The translations under genes were made by a program, and so were the position numbers. The notes under the pieces are model-generated. The model made no database searches and was not told the origin of the DNA. It worked only from the letters and a program-made list of their open reading frames with translations. A DNA stretch of 64,000 nt. It comes from Psychrobacter piscatorii. Lineage in GTDB: Bacteria > Pseudomonadota > Gammaproteobacteria > Pseudomonadales > Moraxellaceae. Position 1 is the stretch's first letter. Each line of letters begins with the position of its first letter. This document shows positions 38,000 through 48,096 of the stretch, in pieces. The stretch spans positions 1-64,000 of the forward strand of contig NZ_CAJHAR010000010.1 in NCBI RefSeq assembly GCF_904846415.1, written 5' to 3'.

Positions 38000-39172
38000 A
38001 TGGCAGATGGCATAGCAAACACGACCGAAGAAGCAAGATTTGTTAAAAAATCTCGCAACTTTGATATTCAGCGCGTTATTGTCAAGATTGGCTCATCGTT
38101 ATTGACGAATAATGGTCGAGGGTTGGATCGTACTGCCATATATGAGTGGGCAAAGCAGATTGCTAAGCTGCACAAAAAAGGTGTTGAAGTGCTGCTGGTA
38201 TCGTCAGGTGCCGTTGCTGAAGGTGTGGTACGTATGGACCTTGAGGAACGCCCTAAAAAACTGGCAGCATTACAAGCCTGCGCTTCTATTGGTCAAATGG
38301 GACTGATTGAAACATGGTGGTCAGCATTGATTCAGCATGGTATTCAAAGCTCACAGCTCTTATTGACACATGATGACTTATCCAATCGTAGCCGTTATCT
38401 CAATACCACAGGCGCGCTGACGCAACTATTAGAATGGCGTGTACTACCGGTTATTAACGAAAATGACACCATTACCATTGATGAGATTAAATTTGGCGAT
38501 AATGACACGTTGGGTGCGATGGCAGCCGCGATGGTTAATGCAGATTTGTACATTATCTTAACGGATCAAGAAGGTGTGTTCACTGATAACCCACGTGACA
38601 ATCCTGATGCTAAGATGATTCGTCAAGAACGTGCCATGGCTGATTATTTATTTGATATCGCAGGTGACGGTGGCAAGCTTGGACGCGGTGGTATGTTAAC
38701 TAAGATCCGTGCTGGTCGCCTTGCCGCGATGGGTGGTTGCCCAACCGTTATTGTGAGCGGTGCTATCGATGATGTGATCACTCGTGTTGTCTCAGGTGAG
38801 GCAGTCGGTACACTACTGACGACTAATGAAGAAGATAAAATCATTGCTCGGAAGCAATGGCTTGCCGCGCATTTGCGTATGTCAGGTAGCTTGGTCGTTG
38901 ATGCAGGTGCCGCAAAAGCATTGACTGAACATAACAGAAGCTTGCTACCAGTAGGTGTTGTAGAAGTTCGTGGCGGCTTTGATGAAGGTGATGTGGTAGA
39001 AATTGTTCATCAAGACACTGGTGAGCGTATAGCCGTTGGTCAGGTAAATTTCTCATCGCATGAGGCGCATCGTGTTGCCCGTGAGCGTACAGAGAAGTTT
39101 GACAAAATCTTTGGTAGTAACGAAGACCGTGTGGTGATGGTGCATCGTGATAATCTCGCGATAACCGTATAA
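38000..39172 (+). CDS. proB: Glutamate 5-kinase
   Basis: First step of proline synthesis: glutamate plus ATP to glutamyl-5-phosphate. 390 residues. The amino-acid-kinase domain shows IVKIGSSLLTNNG near residue 24, VLLVSSGAVAEG, NENDTI and FGDNDTLGA, and GTLLTTNEEDK ends it. A C-terminal PUA domain (from about residue 295, GSLVVDAGAAKAL) is present as in most bacterial ProB. AGGAG lies six bases before the ATG. The gene is 78 bases after obgE and is probably co-transcribed. Confidence 0.97.
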   Translation: MADGIANTTEEARFVKKSRNFDIQRVIVKIGSSLLTNNGRGLDRTAIYEWAKQIAKLHKKGVEVLLVSSGAVAEGVVRMDLEERPKKLAALQACASIGQMGLIETWWSALIQHGIQSSQLLLTHDDLSNRSRYLNTTGALTQLLEWRVLPVINENDTITIDEIKFGDNDTLGAMAAAMVNADLYIILTDQEGVFTDNPRDNPDAKMIRQERAMADYLFDIAGDGGKLGRGGMLTKIRAGRLAAMGGCPTVIVSGAIDDVITRVVSGEAVGTLLTTNEEDKIIARKQWLAAHLRMSGSLVVDAGAAKALTEHNRSLLPVGVVEVRGGFDEGDVVEIVHQDTGERIAVGQVNFSSHEAHRVARERTEKFDKIFGSNEDRVVMVHRDNLAITV

Positions 39173-39199
39173 CGTATTCATGATATAGCACAGCTGTTG

Positions 39200-39239
39200 C
39201 TTTTATAGCTTATCTATGATTTTAGGTAAGCTATAAAAG
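39200..39239 (+). terminator. Hairpin after proB, likely terminator
   Basis: A 13-bp perfect but A+T-rich stem CTTTTATAGCTTA / TAAGCTATAAAAG with a 14-base loop, followed by GCTTTTG. It stands 27 bases after proB. Confidence 0.55.
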
Positions 39240-39376
39240 GCTTTTGAGATTTGCTTCAAGCTTAAGCAAGACTGTTTATACTTTATAAATATTTATTGTT
39301 ATTTTATTCAACCTATTTTATCCAGCACAATATCCATCAATAAATATGGATACTGTGTTGTTTTGGAGATTTGTAC

Positions 39377-40513
39377 ATGAGTGCTTCAGACAAGAGTGAC
39401 TCGATTCAGCAGCAATTTGCACCGCTAAAAAATGACAGGCTGCTACGTGCATTACGCTTTGAGCCCATCGATATCACGCCAGTTTGGATGATGCGCCAAG
39501 CTGGTCGTTACTTACCAGAGTACAAAGCCACTCGCGCTGAAGCCGGCGACTTTATGAGCCTGTGCAAAGATACAGATCGTGCTACTGAAGTGACGCTCCA
39601 ACCGTTACGTCGTTATGATTTAGATGCTGCTATCTTGTTTAGTGATATCTTGACCATTCCTGATGCCATGGGCTTGGGTTTATATTTTGAGACTGGCGAA
39701 GGTCCTAAGTTTAAGCATCCGATTCGCGAACAGGCCGATCTTGATAGATTGCCAGTACTTGAGCCTAATGATTCTCTTGACTATGTGATGCGTGCTGTGA
39801 CCAGCATTCGTAAAGCATTGAATGGTCAAGTGCCTTTATTTGGATTTTCTGGTAGTCCATGGACGCTTGCTACGTATATGATAGAAGGTGGTAGTTCAAA
39901 GGATTATCGTTATACCAAAGGCTTTTTGTATAGCAATCCTGATTTTTTACATCAGCTATTAGACAAGCTTGCGACTTCGGTCATTGACTATCTTGATGCA
40001 CAAATCGTAGCTGGTGCTCAGATCGTACAAATATTTGACAGTTGGGGCGGGGCGCTTGGTCATCGTCAATTTATCGAGTTTTCGCACAATTACAACAAGC
40101 GTATCGTGGCTGAACTAAAGCAACGCCATCCACAAGTACCAGTGGTATTATTTACCAAAGGTGGCGGGTTATGGCTTGATATTCAGGCTGATAGCGAAGC
40201 TGACGCTTTAGGTCTAGATTGGACGATGCCGCTTGACCGCGCACGTCAAGTACTGACTGAGAGCCAGCGTGAGTTGACCAAAAAGCATAAGAAGCTACAA
40301 AGCAGCAAAGCCATTCAAGGCAATTTAGATCCAGCAACGTTATACGGATCACCTGCCACCATCCGCTCTGAAGTGAATGCGATGCTTGATCGCGCCTATG
40401 CTAATGGCGAAAAAACTGGCTACATTGCAAACTTAGGTCATGGTATTACCCAGTGGGTGAATCCTGACAATGCCAAAGTATTTGTCGATGCGGTACATGA
40501 CTACAAGATCTAA
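39377..40513 (+). CDS. hemE: Uroporphyrinogen decarboxylase
   Basis: Decarboxylates uroporphyrinogen III to coproporphyrinogen III in haem synthesis. 378 residues. Signatures: [15 protein letters not shown] near residue 35, [39 protein letters not shown] and the C-terminal [18 protein letters not shown] lies eight bases upstream of the ATG at 39377; the frame extends two codons further to a TTG. Confidence 0.98.
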   Translation: MSASDKSDSIQQQFAPLKNDRLLRALRFEPIDITPVWMMRQAGRYLPEYKATRAEAGDFMSLCKDTDRATEVTLQPLRRYDLDAAILFSDILTIPDAMGLGLYFETGEGPKFKHPIREQADLDRLPVLEPNDSLDYVMRAVTSIRKALNGQVPLFGFSGSPWTLATYMIEGGSSKDYRYTKGFLYSNPDFLHQLLDKLATSVIDYLDAQIVAGAQIVQIFDSWGGALGHRQFIEFSHNYNKRIVAELKQRHPQVPVVLFTKGGGLWLDIQADSEADALGLDWTMPLDRARQVLTESQRELTKKHKKLQSSKAIQGNLDPATLYGSPATIRSEVNAMLDRAYANGEKTGYIANLGHGITQWVNPDNAKVFVDAVHDYKI

Positions 40514-40520
40514 AAGCCAC

Positions 40521-40565
40521 GGTATTCAAAGCTATGGTATTCAAAGCCATAGTATTCAGAGACGG
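40521..40565 (+). repeat. Three tandem copies of a 15-bp repeat
   Basis: GGTATTCAAAGCTAT, GGTATTCAAAGCCAT and AGTATTCAGAGACGG follow one another directly after hemE. Copies 1 and 2 differ at one base; copy 3 has diverged more. Across the first junction CTATGG and CCATAG form a hairpin (40532-40552). Confidence 0.8.
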
Positions 40566-40661
40566 TAGGATTGACAGACTGTCTATATGGCTTTGCGAGC
40601 TAGATAAAAATATAGAATTTATTAGATATAATGAGTGCTTACTAAGAATAAAGGATAATTT

Positions 40662-41729
40662 ATGATTTCAGCAGCGATTGTCGGTGGTACAGGTTACACA
40701 GGTATTGAGCTTATTCGCTTATTATCTGCTCATCCTGAAGTGTCTATTGATTTGCTAACCTCGCGTAGCGAAGCTGGTACTCGCGCTGATGAAATATTCC
40801 CAAGCTTACGTGGTATCTCAGATATCGTTTTTAGTGACTTAGGTGACAACACGCTTGCGGCATTACAAAAATGTGATGTTGTATTTTTTGCGACCCCGCA
40901 TGGTGTTGCGATGAAGCAAGCAGAGGCGTTGACCCAAGCTGGCGTGAAAGTCATCGATTTGGCAGCTGATTTTCGCTTACAGTCATTGACGGAGTTCGAA
41001 CACTGGTACAAACAATCTCATGCTTGTCCTGAGCTATTAAAGACAGCGGTTTACGGTTTGCCTGAAATCAATCGTGATAAGCTTGCCAGCGCTTTATTAG
41101 TCGGTAACCCTGGCTGCTATCCGACTACTGCGATTTTGGGTTTGAAACCTGTTGTTGAAGCACAAAATGAGCAAGCAGAAAGACTAGTCGAGTCTCGTAT
41201 TGTCATCGATGCCAAATCTGGTGTGTCAGGTGCTGGTCGTCAAGCGTCACTGGCACTTAATTATGCGGAAACAACGGATAATTTTAAAGCCTATAGTGTA
41301 GAAGGTCATCGCCACTTGCCTGAGATTGAGCAGGGTGTGGCGCAGTTATTGGGTAGCCAATTTACACACCGTATTCGCTTCTTACCGCACTTAGTGCCGA
41401 TGATACGCGGTATGCTGAGCTCGATTCATATGGAGCTGACTGACGCAGGTGCGGCTATCGATTGGCAGCAAGCGTTCGAGGACAGCTATGCATCAGAAGG
41501 TTTCGTTGATGTGATGCCAAAAGGTATTTATCCAGACACGCGCAGTGTGCGTGCTAGTAATCGCTTACGTATCGCGGTACATCAGAACAATGAGCGCGCT
41601 GAGCTGACGGTCATTGTGGTGCAAGATAATTTGGTAAAAGGTGCCGCAGGGCAGGCTGTCCAAAACATGAATGTGATGTTTGGATTTGATGAATCGATGG
41701 GACTCAATTTTGCACCTATCGTACCTTAA
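40662..41729 (+). CDS. argC: N-acetyl-gamma-glutamyl-phosphate reductase
   Basis: Third step of arginine synthesis, NADPH-dependent. 355 residues. The nucleotide-binding GGTGYTGIELIRLL opens the protein, FATPHGVAM and DLAADFRL follow, and the catalytic Cys is in LVGNPGCYPT (about residue 149). VEGHRHLPEIEQ contains the conserved His. AAAGGA lies seven bases before the ATG. Confidence 0.98.
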   Translation: MISAAIVGGTGYTGIELIRLLSAHPEVSIDLLTSRSEAGTRADEIFPSLRGISDIVFSDLGDNTLAALQKCDVVFFATPHGVAMKQAEALTQAGVKVIDLAADFRLQSLTEFEHWYKQSHACPELLKTAVYGLPEINRDKLASALLVGNPGCYPTTAILGLKPVVEAQNEQAERLVESRIVIDAKSGVSGAGRQASLALNYAETTDNFKAYSVEGHRHLPEIEQGVAQLLGSQFTHRIRFLPHLVPMIRGMLSSIHMELTDAGAAIDWQQAFEDSYASEGFVDVMPKGIYPDTRSVRASNRLRIAVHQNNERAELTVIVVQDNLVKGAAGQAVQNMNVMFGFDESMGLNFAPIVP

Positions 41730-41832
41730 CGCCGGCTTTTTTGCCGTTAAGTCATTCATATTTATGGTACTAGGTATTGATTATAAATTCCGCTATAATA
41801 ACTTGCCTTTACTCTTAAGAGATACCATCTAA

Positions 41833-42699
41833 ATGCGTGTTAAGCTTGAACGACGCTTTTTTTTAAAGTCATCACGTCTATCGTGTCAAGATTCTGTTCT
41901 ATATGGTTTGGCGTGCAAAACGCATTCCGACAAGAATAGAGATGGTTTTATAAGTGATATCGGTAGCACTCAACGAGGCGCGTCTACATTAGTATTGGCC
42001 CTATTTGTCGTGGTGATATTAGTGACTGCCGTGGCTGGATTGCTATTCGGACATAAGCTGGGCTATCAACGTGGTTTTCATTCAATGGAAACGCAAGCCC
42101 AGCAAGCGATTATTGATGGTACCGAAGCGACAAAAGCGCTAGAAGACTTGCGTCTTAGTAATAAAATCGCGACCAATCAAGCCGCAACAGCCAAGCAAGA
42201 GCTGGCCATAAGTCTCGCAAACCTAAAAGAGCTGCGTGAAAACCAGCAATCATTGACAGTAGAAAACAGGCAGGTCTCACAGCTTAATGAGATATATGCT
42301 GATGTGATTGCTGAAAAAGGTGGCATGCCGCTACAAGTATTGGGCGCTAAGATTGAGCCGCTGCCCGAAAATGCTTTTGAGTATGGTTTTGATATTGGTA
42401 TGCTCAGTAGCGACGGTCAAGCCAAACGACTCCAGCCAACTTTGACGTTACTCAATAATGATGACCTTGTAGAAGTGCCTTTAGATCCTGCAAGTTATGT
42501 GATCGAAGGTATTGTTCGTATACGCGGTCGTTTTATGATGCCCTCAGGTTTTAAACCTTTACAAGCAAAGCTGAGCTTGCAAGCAGGTGGTCAAACAGTA
42601 GAGCAGTTGTACGATTGGAAGCTCGGTGATAATGTTGATAACATGCTACCATCACTTTTAGACTTGCCAGAAGTTGATGAAAGCCCAATTGTTCCCTAG
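41833..42699 (+). CDS. Coiled-coil inner-membrane protein, DUF6776-like
   Basis: A 288-residue protein. A basic N-terminal part of about 50 residues is followed by one membrane helix (LVLALFVVVILVTAVAGLLFG, residues 53-73). A coiled coil (about residues 80-150) comes next, then a C-terminal beta-rich domain with VIEGIVRIRGRFMMPSGFKP. The arrangement suggests an inner-membrane protein facing the periplasm. Similarity to DUF6776 is a weak recollection and no function is known. Position between argC and clpS gives no hint. The start at 41833 may be too early, since the membrane helix usually lies close to the N-terminus. Confidence 0.65.
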   Translation: MRVKLERRFFLKSSRLSCQDSVLYGLACKTHSDKNRDGFISDIGSTQRGASTLVLALFVVVILVTAVAGLLFGHKLGYQRGFHSMETQAQQAIIDGTEATKALEDLRLSNKIATNQAATAKQELAISLANLKELRENQQSLTVENRQVSQLNEIYADVIAEKGGMPLQVLGAKIEPLPENAFEYGFDIGMLSSDGQAKRLQPTLTLLNNDDLVEVPLDPASYVIEGIVRIRGRFMMPSGFKPLQAKLSLQAGGQTVEQLYDWKLGDNVDNMLPSLLDLPEVDESPIVP

Positions 42700-42847
42700 C
42701 AAATACAAGTCTTAACAAATACCAAACAGCGATGATGTAGTTGAAAACAAAGCACCATGGCTATATATAGTCATAGTGCTTAATGTTTCATCGCCTGCCT
42801 AGCTAACCTCTCTTATTCCAAACTTACCTTATAATTATACTTTGATT

Positions 42848-43255
42848 ATGATGAAAAAAATGATATTACAAGCTACGCCAACGGTTGCTGATTGGCATTT
42901 TCCAAATATGCCTGCCCATCGCGCACAGGACGGTGACACAGAGGGTGAAACGTCGCCGCAAGCAGATGTGCTGGTTGCTGAGCCAGAAGTTGCTAAACCG
43001 CCTATGTATGCGGTGGTTATGTATAATGACAACTACACGCCGATGGAGTTTGTCGTCTATATTTTGCAGTCAGAATTCCGCCATAGTATGGACTCTGCGG
43101 TAGAAATTATGCTGACTATTCACAATAGTAGCAAAGGTATTGCTGGTATTTATCCCAAGGATATTGCTGAGACTAAGGCCAAAAAAGTAAATAGTCTGGC
43201 ACATCGTGAGGGCTATCCACTATTGACCCAAATCGAGCCACATCAAGGCGAGTAA
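42848..43255 (+). CDS. clpS: ATP-dependent Clp protease adaptor ClpS
   Basis: An N-end-rule adaptor that hands substrates to ClpAP. About 135 residues, against 106 in E. coli; the extra part is a flexible N-terminus. The core reads YAVVMYNDNYTPMEFVVYIL (binding pocket Asn-Asp), then MLTIHNSSKGIAGIYPKDIAETKA. The frame opens with a TTG at 42842; ATG codons lie at 42848, 42851 and 42863. There is no Shine-Dalgarno sequence, and a TATAAT sits at 42830-42835. clpA follows 628 bases later. Confidence 0.94.
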   Translation: MMKKMILQATPTVADWHFPNMPAHRAQDGDTEGETSPQADVLVAEPEVAKPPMYAVVMYNDNYTPMEFVVYILQSEFRHSMDSAVEIMLTIHNSSKGIAGIYPKDIAETKAKKVNSLAHREGYPLLTQIEPHQGE

Positions 43256-43883
43256 AAAGAGAGTAAGACACCATATCTTGTTCTCACATCAGCTCTCACT
43301 GCCATACCTAATAATTTTTTGTTCTCATCTAATCGTTATAGCAGCTCACTCTCAAAGTGAGCTAAGCCATCTATTTTTACAGCCTTGCTTTATATACCCA
43401 TATTTGATTAAGCATGTCAGCAAGTATATCGCTCTTATAGTCTTGATTTTATTATAATATATCCTTATATACTAACTAGTCTTCTCAATAATTTTTACAA
43501 CCTTTCGAACACTCGTTATTAATACCCTAGTTCATCTACTTACCTTTTATCCACATTAGCTCTTTAAGCTTTGATCGTTGCTCTCACATTCTTCTTTATG
43601 TGTTCATAGTATGCTTTGATACACTTTAGTCTGTGTTAATAGATTGACTCTGTCGAAGTATCGTGTTGATATAAAGAAAAGCGACTATGAATTATCACAA
43701 TCACTGCTCACTGATAGATAGATTACAGCATTCGTCAAACAGTCTATGGTCCAAATGATATATCCATGATTTTTAATTATACGAATCTTACCCTTGAACA
43801 ATCAATCTATCGCCCTGATTTACTTACTAACTCATTCATAAAACTATCAATTATAAAGATAGATATAACCGTAGGAAGTTGTT
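43256..43883. other. Long clpS-clpA intergenic region
   Basis: 628 A+T-rich bases, unusually long for this gene pair. A hairpin AGCTCACT / AGTGAGCT (43343-43363) without a clear T tract may end clpS transcripts. No frame looks coding: the one ORF (43766-43951) overlaps the clpA start and has no ribosome-binding site. clpA probably has its own promoter here. Confidence 0.5.
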
Positions 43884-46430
43884 ATGTTAAGTCGTCATCT
43901 CGAAGTTTCTCTACGTTTAGCAATGACGCTTGCGCGCCAAAAATCGCATGAGTATCTTACTGTTGAACATTTATTATTGGCGCTATTAGAAAATACTCAC
44001 GCTGCCAATACCCTGACTGCCTGTAATGCCAATGTATCGGCACTGCGGTCTGAGCTTGAAGCGTATATCAATAAGCATACGCCAACCGTCGATGTAGACA
44101 CGGAGCAGTCACCGCAGCCAACTCAAAGTTTTGATCGTATCTTGCAACGCGCTATTTTTCATGTGCAGTCTATAGGTGGTGGTCGATTGGTAGAAGGCTC
44201 TGATATTTTAGTTTCTATGTTTTCAGAGCATGATACTTACGCGGTTTATCTGCTTAAAAAACAGGGTATTAGCCGTCTTGAGCTGACCCAATATCTATCG
44301 CATGGCCAGGATAAAGAAGAGCCATCTGAGCAACGTGCTTCTATGACTGGTGAACGTCGCAGTGCGTCTGAAAAAACCAGCAAAGATCCACTGGTTGAGT
44401 TTGCAACCAATCTAAACCAACGTGCTGCTGAAGGCAAAACAGACCCATTGATTGGACGCGCTTCTGAAATTGAACGTGCCGCTCAAGTTTTATGCCGCCG
44501 CCGCAAAAACAACCCATTGTTAGTAGGCGAGCCTGGCGTTGGTAAAACCTCTATCGCTGAAGGTTTGGCATGGTTGATTATCAATGATAAAGCACCGAAG
44601 CCACTTAATGGTTGCGTGATTTATAGCCTTGATATTGGTTCATTGATTGCGGGAACTAAGTATCGCGGTGACTTTGAAAAGCGCATGAAGTCATTGCTTG
44701 ATGCGCTGAAGAAAAAGCCAAATGCTATTCTTTTTATCGATGAGATTCATATGATCATTGGCGCAGGCTCGTCAATGAGCAGCAATATGGACGTATCGAA
44801 CTTGATCAAGCCAGCGCTTGCCAACGGTGAGTTACGCTGCATTGGTTCAACGACCTTTACCGAGTACCGTCAAGTGTTTGAAAAAGATCATGCGCTATCA
44901 CGTCGTTTCCAAAAAATCGATGTGAAAGAACCAAGTGTAGACGATACTATCGATATTTTACGTGGTCTCAAGCCTCGCTATGAGGAATTCCACAATGTTG
45001 AATATACAGATGAAGCGTTGGTCACGGCAGTACAATTATCAGCCAAGCACATACACGAGCGTTTTTTACCTGATAAAGCCATTGATGTGATCGATGAAGC
45101 AGGTGCGTATAAGCGTTTAGGTGTCGTTCCTGATGTCGATGATATCGAAGCTGAGGAAAGTTTTATTGCGGATTTAGAGCAAGACTTTGATGCACAGATC
45201 GATGCTGATGTTGAAGGTATCGATAGCGATGCAGACAGTGATAACGAAATGCAGGACGAAGCAAAAACTGCTAAAGCGAACGATCGTGCCAAGTCTACTG
45301 ATGGTGCAAAAGCTTTTAAAGCGCAAAAACCGCCGATGAAAATCGATGTGGCAGATATCGAAGCTATCATTGCTAAATTGGCGCGTATTCCACCTAAATC
45401 TGTATCGAGTGATGATAAGAGTATTTTAGAGCACTTGGACCGTGATCTTAAGCACTTAGTGTTTGGTCAAGATGAAGCGATTGCAACGCTTGCCGATGCG
45501 ATAAAACTGTCTCGCGCAGGACTAAAAGCACCGGACAAACCAATTGGTTCGTTTATGTTTGCAGGACCGACGGGTGTGGGTAAGACAGAGGTCTCTCGTC
45601 AGCTGGCCAATCTATTAGGTGTAGAGCTAGTACGCTTTGATATGTCAGAGTATATGGAAGCCCATACCGCATCACGTCTAATTGGTGCGCCTCCAGGCTA
45701 TGTTGGTTATGATCAAGGTGGTTTGCTCACTGAAAAAATCAATCAACATCCGCATTGCGTATTGTTGCTTGATGAGATCGAAAAAGCGCATCCTGATGTC
45801 TTCAACTTGCTATTGCAGGTGATGGATCATGGTACGTTGACGGATAATAACGGTCGTGTTGCTATCTTTAAGCAAGTCATCATTATTATGACGACGAACG
45901 TTGGTGCGGATAGTATCAGTCGCTCCTCTATGGGCTTTACTCAGCAAGATCATAGCCGTGATAATACCGAGTCGCTGAAGCGAGTCTTTACGCCAGAGTT
46001 CCGTAATCGTCTAGACGCAATTATCCAGTTCAATCCACTAGATACCTCAGTGGTCGTATCAGTTGTCGACAAGTTCTTGGTCGAGCTACAAGTACAGCTT
46101 GATGATAAGCAAGTGACGTTAGAGATTGATGATGATGTGCGTGATTATCTGGCTGATAAAGGATACGACCGCCTCATGGGTGCACGTCCAATGCAGCGCC
46201 TGATTCAGGATGAGATCAAAAAGCCATTGGCAAGTATGATTTTGTTCGGTGACTTGGTAAATGGTGGCGTCGTTCATTTGACCTTGGCGCCTAAAACTGA
46301 CGATACGCAAGATACTGATACGGTGAAGTTAGATAAATCTTCGCAAAAAGGTTCACCTGATAGTCGGATTGTTTTGACTGTGGTCGAAACTCATGAGCCA
46401 CGTTCAGACTCTGAGTCAGTGGCTAGCTAA
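43884..46430 (+). CDS. clpA: ATP-dependent Clp protease ATP-binding subunit ClpA
   Basis: A AAA+ unfoldase that feeds ClpP. 848 residues against about 758 in E. coli. The N-domain opens [22 protein letters not shown]1 has [13 protein letters not shown] and [13 protein letters not shown]2 has [13 protein letters not shown] and [15 protein letters not shown]. Between D1 and D2, at about residues 414-486, an acidic then Lys-rich insertion ([11 protein letters not shown] to KAQKPPMK) is added, in the place of the usual short linker. The last 30 residues are also polar. AGGAAG stands just upstream of the ATG. Confidence 0.97.
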   Translation: MLSRHLEVSLRLAMTLARQKSHEYLTVEHLLLALLENTHAANTLTACNANVSALRSELEAYINKHTPTVDVDTEQSPQPTQSFDRILQRAIFHVQSIGGGRLVEGSDILVSMFSEHDTYAVYLLKKQGISRLELTQYLSHGQDKEEPSEQRASMTGERRSASEKTSKDPLVEFATNLNQRAAEGKTDPLIGRASEIERAAQVLCRRRKNNPLLVGEPGVGKTSIAEGLAWLIINDKAPKPLNGCVIYSLDIGSLIAGTKYRGDFEKRMKSLLDALKKKPNAILFIDEIHMIIGAGSSMSSNMDVSNLIKPALANGELRCIGSTTFTEYRQVFEKDHALSRRFQKIDVKEPSVDDTIDILRGLKPRYEEFHNVEYTDEALVTAVQLSAKHIHERFLPDKAIDVIDEAGAYKRLGVVPDVDDIEAEESFIADLEQDFDAQIDADVEGIDSDADSDNEMQDEAKTAKANDRAKSTDGAKAFKAQKPPMKIDVADIEAIIAKLARIPPKSVSSDDKSILEHLDRDLKHLVFGQDEAIATLADAIKLSRAGLKAPDKPIGSFMFAGPTGVGKTEVSRQLANLLGVELVRFDMSEYMEAHTASRLIGAPPGYVGYDQGGLLTEKINQHPHCVLLLDEIEKAHPDVFNLLLQVMDHGTLTDNNGRVAIFKQVIIIMTTNVGADSISRSSMGFTQQDHSRDNTESLKRVFTPEFRNRLDAIIQFNPLDTSVVVSVVDKFLVELQVQLDDKQVTLEIDDDVRDYLADKGYDRLMGARPMQRLIQDEIKKPLASMILFGDLVNGGVVHLTLAPKTDDTQDTDTVKLDKSSQKGSPDSRIVLTVVETHEPRSDSESVAS

Positions 46431-46455
46431 AACATTTAGTTTGAATATAAGAGTA

Positions 46456-46489
46456 ACGGCTATCGTAACATTACGGTAGCCGTTTTTTT
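46456..46489 (+). terminator. clpA terminator
   Basis: A 13-bp stem (ACGGCTATCGTAA / TTACGGTAGCCGT, one G-T pair) with a three-base loop and seven T, 25 bases after clpA. Confidence 0.92.
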
Positions 46490-46597
46490 GTTGCTATAAT
46501 TCATCAACAAAGCTCATACGGTTTTTTGTTACTATTAGCCTTTAGAATAAGCCAATCACTGAGCATTCATTTCATAATAAATATAAAAGGATATACC

Positions 46598-47335
46598 ATG
46601 GAGTTGTTTGACGAGCCGACAATTAAAACACCAGAGCAAAAACAAGCCATTTTAGACAACGTCCGTCTGCCAGAAGATTGGAAGGCGGCATTAGCAGATG
46701 AGTTAACGTCCGAAAATATGGACAATCTACGCGCATTTTTAAAAGAAGCTTATCAGTCAGGGGATAGCATTTATCCACCCGCGCCACTGATGTTCAATGC
46801 ACTTAATCTCACGCCTTTATCGCAAGTTAAAGTGGTGATTTTAGGTCAGGACCCTTACCATGGGCCAGGGCAGGCCATGGGATTGTCATTCTCTGTTCCT
46901 AAAGCGATTCCTAAGCCGCCATCATTGAACAACTTGCTCAAGGAGATGGCAGATGACATCGGTATCGCACCTTCAAAACATGGTGACCTAACTTACTGGG
47001 CACAGCAAGGTGTTCTACTACTTAATAGCTCACTAACTGTGCGAGAAGGCGAGCCAAACAGTCATCAAAATAAAGGCTGGGAGCAATTTACCGATGCAGT
47101 CATTGACGCGGTCAACGAGCAGACAGAGCATACCGTATTTATTTTGTGGGGCAGTAAAGCGCAAAAGAAAGGTAAGTATATCGATACCGACAAACATCTT
47201 ATTTTGACCGCCGTGCATCCTTCGCCGTTGGCTGCCAACCGTGGTGGATTTTTTGGCACTAAACCTTTTTCTAAAACAAATGACTACTTGGTGCAATATG
47301 GCCAAACGCCCATTGACTGGCAGCTACCGCAATAA
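46598..47335 (+). CDS. ung: Uracil-DNA glycosylase
   Basis: Removes uracil from DNA in base-excision repair. 245 residues from the ATG at 46598, which has AAAAGGA eight bases upstream; the open frame runs further up to 46526. Motifs: GQDPYHGPGQAMGLSFSVP (catalytic Asp), LLLNSSLTV, and HPSPLAANRGGFFG (catalytic His). The stop codon directly abuts the next ATG, so tadA is probably translationally coupled. Confidence 0.98.
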   Translation: MELFDEPTIKTPEQKQAILDNVRLPEDWKAALADELTSENMDNLRAFLKEAYQSGDSIYPPAPLMFNALNLTPLSQVKVVILGQDPYHGPGQAMGLSFSVPKAIPKPPSLNNLLKEMADDIGIAPSKHGDLTYWAQQGVLLLNSSLTVREGEPNSHQNKGWEQFTDAVIDAVNEQTEHTVFILWGSKAQKKGKYIDTDKHLILTAVHPSPLAANRGGFFGTKPFSKTNDYLVQYGQTPIDWQLPQ

Positions 47336-47908
47336 ATGCTAAATATTATGAATAGAAGTTTAGCATCTTATTTTTTAGCGCCGAGCGAACTTGAGGGTAT
47401 ACCATTTGCATCTCTTATGTTTTGGACATTGCAAGATAGTAAATGGATGCAAGAAGCGCTTAGACTAGCGAGCCAAGGCGCTAAGCTGGGTGAAGTGCCG
47501 GTAGGTGCTATATTGGTGCATGATCAGCAGATCATTGGTCAAGGGTTCAATCAACCGATTGGCTGCCATGATGCGACGGCACATGCTGAGATAGTTGCGT
47601 TGAGAGAGGCCTGTCAGCGTCTACAAAATTATCGACTGCCACTACAGACAACTTTGTACGTGACACTAGAGCCTTGTACGATGTGTATTGGCGCGCTCAT
47701 TCACGCACGTGTTGATAGGCTAGTGTACGCGGCGAGTGAGCCACGCGCTGGTATGGTAGGCAGCCAGATGGACTTATCAATGCAGCCTTTTTATAATCAC
47801 AATATCCAAGTTCATAGAGGGTTGTGCGGCGAGCATAGTAGTCAATTGCTAAAGACGTTCTTTCGTGAGCGTAGGCGATTAGCGAAACAGAATAAAAACA
47901 GCGCTTAA
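47336..47908 (+). CDS. tadA: tRNA-specific adenosine deaminase
   Basis: Converts adenosine 34 to inosine in tRNA-Arg. 190 residues as annotated. The zinc site is HAEIVAL plus EPCTMCIGALIHAR; GEVPVGAILV and GMVGSQMDL are also typical. Family members are about 155-170 residues, so the true start may be the ATG at 47417 (163 residues). None of the candidate starts has a strong Shine-Dalgarno sequence. The zero-base junction to ung supports 47336. Confidence 0.95.
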   Translation: MLNIMNRSLASYFLAPSELEGIPFASLMFWTLQDSKWMQEALRLASQGAKLGEVPVGAILVHDQQIIGQGFNQPIGCHDATAHAEIVALREACQRLQNYRLPLQTTLYVTLEPCTMCIGALIHARVDRLVYAASEPRAGMVGSQMDLSMQPFYNHNIQVHRGLCGEHSSQLLKTFFRERRRLAKQNKNSA

Positions 47909-47966
47909 TTCAAAATGATTAATAAATAAGATATCAGTCTGGGCGCTAGTGATAGCGATGATTTTT

Positions 47967-47975
47967 TGCTATAAT
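47967..47975 (+). promoter_or_regulatory. Extended -10 promoter upstream of cmk
   Basis: TGCTATAAT lies about 120 bases before cmk. It sits within nested inverted repeats (GGGCG / CGCCC and ATAGC / GCTAT, 47941-47982), which could let a structure compete with promoter opening or act as an operator. Confidence 0.45.
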
Positions 47976-48096
47976 ATCGCCCTATTTGGTAGCGAATCTT
48001 TTAGCCTGCTGTCAAGCATTTGATATACCAGTAAATATCGCTTCATTGCTACTGCATGACAGCTATATGGGTAACAACTATTATTGAGTAAGTATT

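Noticed and set aside
41720..41750. Hairpin around CGCCGGC-TTTTTT-GCCGTTAAG at the argC stop codon
   Set aside because: The T-run is in the loop rather than after the stem, so it does not look like an intrinsic terminator.
43766..43951. 61-residue frame in the clpS-clpA gap
   Set aside because: Overlaps the start of clpA in another phase, no Shine-Dalgarno sequence and no recognisable pattern.
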